From an uncultured bacterium (GTDB taxonomy: Bacteria > Bacteroidota > Bacteroidia > CAILMK01): a DNA stretch of 5,048 bases. Under the pieces are notes generated by a model. The model did not search any database. It saw only the letters and a program-made list of their open reading frames with translations, and had not been told where the DNA came from. Of the stretch, positions 1 through 5,048 are shown piece after piece; within the stretch, counting starts at the first letter, position 1, and every line of letters starts with the position of its first letter. The translations under genes and the position numbers were made by a program. The stretch covers positions 1-5,048 of the forward strand of contig CAILMK010000161.1 in NCBI GenBank assembly GCA_903835275.1, read 5' to 3'.

Positions 1-29
1 AATGAGGCAGTTGAGCAAATAAACTTCAT
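1..29 (-). CDS. dnaN: DNA polymerase III beta subunit (sliding clamp), N-terminal fragment
   Basis: Only the first nine codons of a leftward gene lie in the window, reading MKFICSTAS from an ATG at position 29. The clamp, a ring that tethers the replicative polymerase to DNA, begins in Bacteroidota with a closely similar MKFIVSS-type strand followed by LLKQLQ; that is recalled family knowledge, not a search result. The start is supported by a consensus Bacteroidota -7 box (TATCTTTG on the minus strand, 55-62) lying 25 bases before the ATG. Nine residues are very little, so the identification rests on the N-terminal match plus a correctly placed promoter. The rest of the gene lies to the left of the window. 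It is divergent from the beta-barrel gene at 183. Confidence 0.6.
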
Positions 30-54
30 TTTTCTTATAAATTTTTAACGGTGG

Positions 55-62
55 CAAAGATA
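55..62 (-). promoter_or_regulatory. -7 promoter box of the leftward (dnaN-like) gene
   Basis: The minus strand reads TATCTTTG here, an exact match to the TAnnTTTG -7 element used by the Bacteroidota primary sigma factor. It ends 25 bases before the ATG at 29, so transcription would start roughly 18-20 bases before the start codon. I see no clear TTG/TTTG -33 element at the usual 17-23 base spacing. Confidence 0.6.
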
Positions 63-127
63 ATAAATTGTTGGATTGAAAGCCTTACGCTTAAACAATT
101 CTTGCAATAAACTATCTAAAAGAGGAG

Positions 128-162
128 TTTGAACAGAATTGTAAAAGGGATTGTTAATTTTG
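128..162 (+). promoter_or_regulatory. Bacteroidota-type promoter of the first beta-barrel gene
   Basis: A TTTG at 128-131 and a TAATTTTG at 155-162 match the Bacteroidota -33 (TTTG) and -7 (TAnnTTTG) elements with a 23-base spacer, at the long end of the accepted range. The -7 box ends 20 bases before the TTG start at 183, predicting a very short leader. It is the only promoter in the window where both elements can be recognised. Confidence 0.6.
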
Positions 163-182
163 CAATAAATAATTGAATCGCA

Positions 183-917
183 TTGAAAAAGCTATTACTC
201 CTCCTCACACTACTGATATTTTCCTTCAAGGCATTCAGCCAGGACTCCGGCTTCGTATTCGGTGCCTATATAACGCCGACTTACTCCTACAGGACCCTGA
301 AAGCCACCTCCTCTGCCGGCAATGATACCTTGAAAAAAGCAAATGCCGCTGACAAGGCGAGCGGAAAAATTGACTTTGGGATCCGTCTTTCAGCAAATAT
401 AAACCATCACTGGAAAATTACTGTCGGGGCGGCATACGCTTCAAAAGGATACATAACCAACTTAACTGCCGATACCTTATCCAAAGTGGGGAACGCTAAA
501 AATACAATAAGTATACCCCAATATAATCGCTACACCTTTTTTGAAGTCCCGGTTTACATCACCTATAAAATGGGTGATTCGTCCTTTAATTTCGGAATAT
601 TTGCCGGTATATCAAACAGTTTCCTGATGCAATACCAACAGGAGGTGCGGACCTATGATAACCAGATTACACCTTTCAACAGCCCACCTACCAATTATCC
701 TTATACGGGGGCTGACCTTAGTGCCAATTATTACTCCACCTATCATATCAGTTTGCTGCTGGGAGTTGAATTCAGTTATAAGATCAGCCAGAGCGTAAGT
801 ATTTTTGCTCAGCCCAATTTCAGGTATTCTTTTACAAATGCCCTTCCAACTAATGGCCTGCTTGATGCCAATTTATGGAACCTGGGTGTGAGCCTCGGAG
901 CGGATTATATTTTTTAA
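183..917 (+). CDS. PorT-like outer-membrane beta-barrel protein
   Basis: The predicted product has 244 residues with a clear Sec signal peptide: KK at 2-3, a leucine-rich core at about 4-13, and probable cleavage after FSQ at about 20. The mature part alternates polar and hydrophobic residues in strand-like blocks, for example 63-86, 117-129, 135-147, 186-200 and 204-217. It contains FFEVPVYITYK at 119-129, like the YxEIPxxxKYK strand common in PorT/OMP_b-brl_2-type proteins, and ends in the aromatic residue expected for outer-membrane insertion (GADYIF). Family knowledge puts such proteins in the outer membrane, but their ligands are mostly unknown and none can be read here. The start is TTG at 183; no in-frame ATG fits, and starting here gives a perfect signal peptide 20 bases after a promoter box. 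No Shine-Dalgarno is seen, as usual in the phylum. It is transcribed away from the dnaN-like gene. Confidence 0.85.
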   Translation: MKKLLLLLTLLIFSFKAFSQDSGFVFGAYITPTYSYRTLKATSSAGNDTLKKANAADKASGKIDFGIRLSANINHHWKITVGAAYASKGYITNLTADTLSKVGNAKNTISIPQYNRYTFFEVPVYITYKMGDSSFNFGIFAGISNSFLMQYQQEVRTYDNQITPFNSPPTNYPYTGADLSANYYSTYHISLLLGVEFSYKISQSVSIFAQPNFRYSFTNALPTNGLLDANLWNLGVSLGADYIF

Positions 918-986
918 TTGTACGAACAAGATTAATGCGATTAAAGGATAAACTGGATTTCAAATCGCAAATCTAAAATGCCTCAT

Positions 987-994
987 TATCTTTG
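987..994 (+). promoter_or_regulatory. -7 promoter box of the DUF4293 gene
   Basis: TATCTTTG is an exact TAnnTTTG match, ending 17 bases before the ATG at 1012. It has the same sequence as the box of the divergent dnaN-like gene. A good -33 TTTG is not visible at standard spacing; the nearest candidate, TTTC at 958-961, is too far away (25 bases). Confidence 0.55.
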
Positions 995-1011
995 CAGGTG
1001 AAAATTGTGTT

Positions 1012-1521
1012 ATGATACAAAGAATTCAATCCGTATATTTATTAGCTGCCATTGTTATCCAGGTGCTTGTGTTTAACCTTCCTTCCTGGATCGGTGAAAT
1101 ACCGTCAAATACTTTTCCCTCAAAAAAAATAACCGTTCATTCCGGCTATACAAGAATTGCCACTCAGGAGACTCTCTCCTCCAAGGAAAATATTGAAGAA
1201 AAAAGCAGTCCGCTGAATACCGGAATTATAATTGCAAATTCACTGATTATACTTCTGGCTATCATAGATGTATTTTTATTTCGCAACAGGAAATTACAAT
1301 TAATGATTAGCAGGGTTCTTATTCTTTTGACCTGTATCCTGATAGCTTCCCTGTTCTATAATAATCAGGTCTCAATTGGATTATTCGGCACAATGGATCA
1401 TTCTGCCATATTTATGCCTGCATCCTATCTGCCATTTGTTTCGCTTGTCCTCTTCTTTCTCGCGGGCAGAGGCATCAATGCCGATGAAAAGCTGGTACGA
1501 TCAGCGGATAGGTTGAGGTAG
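1012..1521 (+). CDS. DUF4293 family integral membrane protein
   Basis: The 169-residue product has the hallmarks of the Bacteroidota-specific DUF4293 family: the opening MIQRIQSVYLLAA and the closing DEKLVRSADRLR, both typical ends as I recall the family. Four hydrophobic segments are visible at about 8-25, 70-90, 97-117 and 134-152. A polar 45-residue loop lies between the first two (about 26-69), and the basic RNRK at 91-94 marks a cytoplasmic turn between the second and third. By the positive-inside rule both ends would be cytoplasmic and the long loop periplasmic. Length is normal for the family and nothing is broken. The function is not established; in other Bacteroidota I recall this gene often near rho, which is not in this window. 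The start is the ATG 17 bases after a consensus promoter box. Confidence 0.9.
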   Translation: MIQRIQSVYLLAAIVIQVLVFNLPSWIGEIPSNTFPSKKITVHSGYTRIATQETLSSKENIEEKSSPLNTGIIIANSLIILLAIIDVFLFRNRKLQLMISRVLILLTCILIASLFYNNQVSIGLFGTMDHSAIFMPASYLPFVSLVLFFLAGRGINADEKLVRSADRLR

Positions 1522-1551
1522 AAGAACTATTACACTTCTGTTATCTTTTTG

Positions 1552-1559
1552 TATATTTG
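1552..1559 (+). promoter_or_regulatory. -7 promoter box of the second beta-barrel gene
   Basis: TATATTTG is an exact TAnnTTTG match, 18 bases before the ATG at 1578. Its last three bases form the TTG that opens the longest reading frame of the next gene, so that TTG lies in the promoter and upstream of the predicted transcription start. No convincing -33 element is seen upstream. Confidence 0.6.
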
Positions 1560-1577
1560 GATTCTAAGATCAAAGCC

Positions 1578-2423
1578 ATGATTGCCGGATATACATATAA
1601 AGCAGCTTTCCTTATTTTCTTTCTGAGTTGCATATTCAATGAAATTTATGCCCAACACGAATGCCATATCAGTTTCGGGATAGCGGAAAATTTTAATTAT
1701 GCTTATTTTACCGGGGATGGTGGAACGACCCGGGATATTTTGATCGGTTATGTTTACACGGGAGGCCCTCCCGGCTCAGCACCCAAAACTCCTAACGACT
1801 TTGGCAAATACACAGTTACTCCCGGGCATTCGTGGCAGGAGGTTATTCCGTTCAATAACGCAATCGCAAAGTTTGCAAACCTCTGCAATCCGAGTTTCCT
1901 TGTTGAAATTAATATTACTCCATTTTTTTGGCTTTGTACCGGAGTCCAGGCGGAGGAGAAGCATTATGACCTGTTTATTAACGATGATCAATTGGGTTCC
2001 CGGAGAGTAGCAAACCATGGATTTATAAATTTAGGGCTTCCGGTTTATTTTAAACATTTTTCAACACTTCCAAGGAAGTGGGCACTTTTTGAACTTGCAG
2101 GAGTCTCTATTAACCTTCCGGCTTTTTCCAGCTACCAAAATACAAGTAGTAGCGATGAAAATTATTCAGCTTCAATCACAAGCAATCCATATCCACTCTT
2201 CAGTCTGGGTGGGGGCGTATCAAAAACCCTTGGAAAAGACGGTTCAAAAATAAGCTTCGAAGTCATTTACAGTAAGGGTTTATATAATACATTAAATGAT
2301 TCCATAGTGAAAACTTATCACACCGGTCCTGTTCACTCAAGCGAAATAGATCAAATATCTAATATAGGCATGAATGGCACCGGCTGGAGAATTGGTATTC
2401 GTTATACCTTTTCAAGAATATAA
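1578..2423 (+). CDS. Secreted beta-barrel-like outer-membrane protein, unknown function
   Basis: From ATG 1578 the product has 281 residues. A signal peptide spans about 1-26: a short N-region ending in YK, a hydrophobic core AAFLIFFLSCIF, and probable cleavage after YAQ. The mature protein has strand-like segments rich in aromatics and glycine, such as 106-123, 148-160, 206-217 and 224-234, including GLPVYFK at 153-159, which resembles the PorT-type strand also seen in the gene at 183. It ends in an aromatic-containing strand, WRIGIRYTF, plus SRI. I infer an outer-membrane beta-barrel but cannot name a family with certainty. The reading frame extends upstream to a TTG at 1557, but that codon is part of the promoter box, so the ATG is preferred. 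Similarity to the barrel at 183 is only in general layout; they do not look like recent duplicates. Confidence 0.75.
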   Translation: MIAGYTYKAAFLIFFLSCIFNEIYAQHECHISFGIAENFNYAYFTGDGGTTRDILIGYVYTGGPPGSAPKTPNDFGKYTVTPGHSWQEVIPFNNAIAKFANLCNPSFLVEINITPFFWLCTGVQAEEKHYDLFINDDQLGSRRVANHGFINLGLPVYFKHFSTLPRKWALFELAGVSINLPAFSSYQNTSSSDENYSASITSNPYPLFSLGGGVSKTLGKDGSKISFEVIYSKGLYNTLNDSIVKTYHTGPVHSSEIDQISNIGMNGTGWRIGIRYTFSRI

Positions 2424-2460
2424 CTTCATTTTGTTAATGGCGATTATTTTTTGAAACTGG

Positions 2461-2737
2461 ATGCAAAAAGACTTCCTGTTAATCAAAGAAAAATTACGCA
2501 TTCATGATGATCTAAAACTATATGGACAGCGAATAAGCGACCATTATTAATGAGTCATACTTCAATCTTCGTGTAAAGGAAAAGGGAGTCAATTACCTAA
2601 TCATTCATGCCATGGATGAAGGCCAGGTGAAAAGTAATACTCTTGAACTTACCATTTCCGATAAAAAAAATGTACAAAATCTGAACATACAGACCAATTT
2701 GCAAGCTTCCGGAGCAGTAAAGATTATTTATAAATGA
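2461..2737 (+). pseudogene. Remnant of a secreted-protein C-terminal domain, frameshifted
   Basis: Two reading frames together look like one decayed protein end. The first (ATG 2461 to the stop at 2548-2550, 29 codons) contains IHDDLKLYGQRISDHY, which I align by eye with the DNGEIDGDxISxYYNG strand of a domain found at the C-terminus of many secreted Bacteroidota proteins. The second frame (2537 to the TGA at 2735-2737, 66 codons with no start codon before 2612) contains GVNYLIIHAMDEGQVKSNT and then LQASGAVKIIYK, matching the remaining pattern of that domain: G-x-N-x-LVLxAxNxG-x-x-PPNT, then a final SGAxxIxYK strand. The join would need a frameshift near 2540-2550, and roughly ten residues expected between the halves seem to be missing. 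I infer a pseudogene fragment whose N-terminal part is gone. The domain pattern is recalled, not searched; a chance open frame is the main alternative. Confidence 0.5.
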
Positions 2738-2844
2738 AGTCAGAATGAGCTTCGCGCTAAAAATCTAAAATCGTAAATCACTCAATCGTACATAGCCTTG
2801 GCTTAATCTTTGCTTAAAATGAAACATTAAGGCCTTATTTTCGT

Positions 2845-2852
2845 TAAATTTG
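2845..2852 (+). promoter_or_regulatory. -7 promoter box of the DUF4175 gene
   Basis: TAAATTTG is an exact TAnnTTTG match ending 13 bases before the ATG at 2866. The predicted leader is only a few bases long, making this a near-leaderless transcript. A TTTG at 2809-2812 is present but 32 bases away, too far for a normal -33 element. Confidence 0.55.
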
Positions 2853-2865
2853 GAAGTTGAATTGC

Positions 2866-5048
2866 ATGGCAGCTACTAATTACAATACACTGATTGAAAA
2901 GTTACGGGAGTTTACCCGTAAGTATTATGTAAACCAACTGATAAAGGGTGGTTTGTATTTCGGTGCATTGCTATTGGTTTCCTACCTCACCGTTACGCTC
3001 CTGGAAAATTTCGGCAGGTTTGGTACCGGTACACGGACCACTTTATTCTATACTTTTATTGCCCTGAACCTTGCCATCCTCGGCAGGTACATCATATTCC
3101 CGCTGACCAAATTATATGGAATGGGGAAAACACTCAGCAATGAAGAGGCTTCCGTTATCATTGGAAAGCACTTCAGGGAAGTAAAGGATAAACTGATCAA
3201 TACCCTCCAACTTCATGAGCAATCTGCAAAGGAGCATGACCAGTCTTTATTGATTACTGCCAGTATCAACCAGAAAATAGCGGAATTAAAACCCGTTCCC
3301 TTCGTCAATGCGATCGATCTAAAAAAGAACCGCAAATATATCCGCTATGTAGCCATTCCACTTGCGGTATTACTGGCGCTGGTCATACTTGCACCAAATA
3401 TCCTTGTGGGAAGTACAGAACGTTTGCTAAAACACAATACTTTTTTTGCACCTAAGGCTCCGTTTGATTTCATACTGGAGAATACTTCCCTTACAGGAAT
3501 CAAACAGGAAGATTTTACATTAAAGTTAAAAGTTACCGGCAAGGAATTGCCTGCGGAAATGTTCGTAGAAGTGGATGGAAATACATTCAAGATGAGCGCG
3601 ACATCCAAAAGCGAATATACCTATACAATGAAAAATCTGCAGAAAAATGTGGATTTTGAATTCAATGCCAACGGATTTTCTTCGCAGCCTTATGAACTGA
3701 AAGTATTACCGAAACCTTTCCTTCAGAAATTTGAAGTGCACCTGCATTATCCATCTTATCTGGGTAAAAAGGATGATATACTTTCCAACGTGGGTGACCT
3801 CACCGTTCCGCAAGGGACAAAAGTTAAGTGGGATTTTTATACGGAAAATAATGAATGCGTTAAACTTCAATTCCAGGATAAACAATTGGATGCTGTAAGG
3901 GAAGGAACGAATTTATATACCTACCAGGGAACATTTACGAAGGACGATAATTATTCCCTCAGCATAAAAAATAATTACCTGCAAAGCCATGATTCCATCA
4001 AGTATGCGCTGAATGTAATTCCAGACGCGTTTCCAAGTGTTACCGTGCAGGAGGAAGCAGATTCGGCACACCTGAAAAATTTATATTTCACGGGGCAGAT
4101 CAATGATGATTACGGATTTTCAAAACTGCTATTCACCTATCGCTATACCAAAAGCGAGGACAGCAGCAAAATGAGAAGTCCGGCGGTAAGCCAGAGTATC
4201 GCCATAGCCGGTGATAAAACCATGCAAAGTTTTTATCATTTCTGGGATATGAATCCGCTGGATATAAAGCCCGGGGATGAAATAGAATATTATTTTGAAG
4301 TATGGGATAATGATGGAGTGAATGGTGCAAAATCCTCCCGTTCCGAACGCAGGTATTTCAAGGCTCCTACGCTTAAGGAACTTGATAAGCAGACGGAAAC
4401 CACCAATCACAATGTACAGAATAAAATGGAATCAGCCATTCGCCAGGCTTCGCAATTGCAAAAGGATATGCAGGATGCGCGGATGAAACTGATGAATAAA
4501 AAAACATTCGACTGGCAGGATAAAAAGATGATGGAAGACATCATGAAAAAGCAGGAGAATTTAAAAAATACTGTCAATGACCTGCAAAAAGAATACAGCG
4601 AGAACCAGCAAAAACAGGAGGAATTCCGTGAGCAGGATGAAAAAATATTGCAGAAGCAGGAAGAGCTTCAGCAGATGATGGATCAGGTATTGGATCCTGA
4701 AACAAAAAAAATGATGGAGGACCTCAAGAAGCTCGTTGATGATAACCTAAAGGATGAGGTTCAGAAAAAACTGGAGGATATGAAATTCCAGGACAAGGAA
4801 GTGGAGAAGGAAATGGACCGGATGAAGGAGCTTTTCAAGCAACTTGCCTTTGACCAGAAACTCACGGATAATATTGACAAGCTTGATAAAATGTCACAAG
4901 AACAGGATAAGCTTGCCAAGGAAAGCGAGGATAAAAAAAGCGATGCGAAAGAACTGGAGAAAAAACAGGACGACCTGAATAAAAAGTTTGAGGACTTCAA
5001 GGAAGACATGAAGGATATGGACCAGAAGAACCAGGACCTGGAAGAGAA
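2866..5048 (+). CDS. DUF4175 family membrane protein with periplasmic coiled coil, 3' end outside window
   Basis: An unbroken frame of 727 codons runs off the window; the family is usually about 1,100 residues, so roughly two thirds is present. Three hydrophobic helices lie at about 29-46, 59-80 and 160-181. The basic N-terminus and the basic stretch before the third helix (KKNRK at 153-157) place the N-terminus and the 81-158 loop in the cytoplasm and everything after about 182 in the periplasm. Residues 187-500 are beta-rich, probably Ig-like modules, with conserved-looking pieces LKVLPKPF (278-285), NDDYGFSKL (413-421) and PGDEIEYYFEVWDNDGVNGA (470-489). From about 505 the sequence becomes a long K/E/D/Q/M-rich coiled coil to the window end. 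I recognise the N-terminal and EYYFEVWDNDGVNG regions as the Bacteroidota version of DUF4175, sometimes labelled ATPase, but I see no Walker A motif here. The function is unknown; an envelope-spanning structural or tethering role is only a guess. The start is ATG 2866, 13 bases after a promoter box. Confidence 0.85.
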   Translation, partial: MAATNYNTLIEKLREFTRKYYVNQLIKGGLYFGALLLVSYLTVTLLENFGRFGTGTRTTLFYTFIALNLAILGRYIIFPLTKLYGMGKTLSNEEASVIIGKHFREVKDKLINTLQLHEQSAKEHDQSLLITASINQKIAELKPVPFVNAIDLKKNRKYIRYVAIPLAVLLALVILAPNILVGSTERLLKHNTFFAPKAPFDFILENTSLTGIKQEDFTLKLKVTGKELPAEMFVEVDGNTFKMSATSKSEYTYTMKNLQKNVDFEFNANGFSSQPYELKVLPKPFLQKFEVHLHYPSYLGKKDDILSNVGDLTVPQGTKVKWDFYTENNECVKLQFQDKQLDAVREGTNLYTYQGTFTKDDNYSLSIKNNYLQSHDSIKYALNVIPDAFPSVTVQEEADSAHLKNLYFTGQINDDYGFSKLLFTYRYTKSEDSSKMRSPAVSQSIAIAGDKTMQSFYHFWDMNPLDIKPGDEIEYYFEVWDNDGVNGAKSSRSERRYFKAPTLKELDKQTETTNHNVQNKMESAIRQASQLQKDMQDARMKLMNKKTFDWQDKKMMEDIMKKQENLKNTVNDLQKEYSENQQKQEEFREQDEKILQKQEELQQMMDQVLDPETKKMMEDLKKLVDDNLKDEVQKKLEDMKFQDKEVEKEMDRMKELFKQLAFDQKLTDNIDKLDKMSQEQDKLAKESEDKKSDAKELEKKQDDLNKKFEDFKEDMKDMDQKNQDLEE

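Larger units (their letters stand above)
2424..2865. other. Gene-poor stretch with a decayed coding remnant
   Basis: These 442 bases contain no intact gene on either strand. The first part (2424-2507) stays open in the same frame as the preceding gene after its stop, giving 27 codons with no recognisable sequence. The middle (2461-2737) holds the secreted-protein remnant described separately. After 2737 comes an AT-rich spacer with an AATCTAAAATCGTAAATC-like stretch at 2762-2779, and then the promoter of the DUF4175 gene. No strong terminator hairpin is visible. Confidence 0.6.

Noticed and set aside
119..126. Purine-rich AAAGAGGAG-like sequence resembling a Shine-Dalgarno site
   Set aside because: More than 50 bases from the only supported start (183) and upstream of the predicted promoter -7 box; the nearest downstream TTG is followed directly by a stop.
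1520..1550. Possible terminator: AGAAG / CTTCT stem overlapping the DUF4293 stop, followed by TTATCTTTTT
   Set aside because: Only five base pairs, AT-rich, with a ten-base loop; too weak to call, and the T-run overlaps the next promoter region.
1750..2018. Overlapping plus and minus open frames of 80-86 codons inside the second barrel gene
   Set aside because: Out-of-frame with a signal-peptide protein that has a good promoter and start; no features of their own.
2612..2737. Short gene from ATG 2612 (41 codons)
   Set aside because: The same frame is open and domain-like for 25 codons upstream of that ATG, so the ATG is more likely an internal Met of a decayed gene; no promoter box or signal peptide precedes it.
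2736..2757. Possible hairpin GAAG...CTTC and AGC...GCT after the remnant
   Set aside because: Three- to four-base stems with no T-tract; likely chance.
3345..3608. Minus-strand open frame of 87 codons
   Set aside because: Antisense to the third membrane helix and first periplasmic module of the DUF4175 gene; a shadow frame.
4129..4410. Two overlapping minus-strand open frames of 65 and 93 codons
   Set aside because: They lie wholly inside the conserved beta-rich part of the DUF4175 gene on the other strand and show no recognisable protein features.
4761..5009. Minus-strand open frame rich in Ser, Leu and Phe (82 codons)
   Set aside because: It is the antisense shadow of the Lys/Glu-rich coiled coil; AAG/GAA-type codons read backwards give CTT/TTC. 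No promoter box or family resemblance.
2866..5048. ATPase or SMC-like motor identity for the long coiled-coil protein
   Set aside because: No Walker A (GxxxxGKS/T) is visible in the 727 codons, and three N-terminal membrane helices with a periplasmic orientation do not fit an SMC protein.

Overview
The window looks like chromosomal DNA from a Bacteroidota bacterium, most likely from the Chitinophagia/Sphingobacteriia side of the phylum. The evidence is the moderate-to-low GC, the TAnnTTTG-type -7 promoter boxes before every gene start, the absence of strong Shine-Dalgarno sequences, and protein families that are typical of the phylum (DUF4293, DUF4175, PorT-like outer-membrane beta-barrels). 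No tRNA, rRNA, CRISPR array, insertion sequence or phage gene was seen.

Layout. Positions 1-29 on the minus strand carry the first nine codons of a divergent gene whose N-terminus (MKFICSTAS) fits the start of DnaN, the DNA polymerase III sliding clamp; its own promoter box is at 55-62. Rightward from the shared upstream region come three independent genes: a signal-peptide-bearing outer-membrane beta-barrel protein (183-917), a four-helix DUF4293 membrane protein (1012-1521) and a second, different beta-barrel-like protein (start best placed at ATG 1578, to 2423). Next is a stretch of about 440 bases with no intact gene. It holds a decayed remnant (about 2461-2737) that reads in two frames and resembles the C-terminal domain of secreted Bacteroidota proteins. 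From 2866 to the end of the window runs a long uninterrupted reading frame (727 codons, 3' end outside the window), recognised as a DUF4175-family protein: three membrane helices, a beta-rich periplasmic part and a long charged coiled coil.

How they work together. Each intact gene has its own promoter box 13-25 bases before its start, so this looks like single-gene transcription units with very short leaders rather than an operon. The common theme is the cell envelope (two outer-membrane proteins and two inner-membrane proteins) beside a replication gene. The sequence gives no direct evidence that the products form one system. I found no convincing new multi-gene system here. The points most worth a second look are the decayed secreted-protein remnant, the uncharacterised DUF4175 protein, and the regular promoter architecture, which also corrects a gene start.
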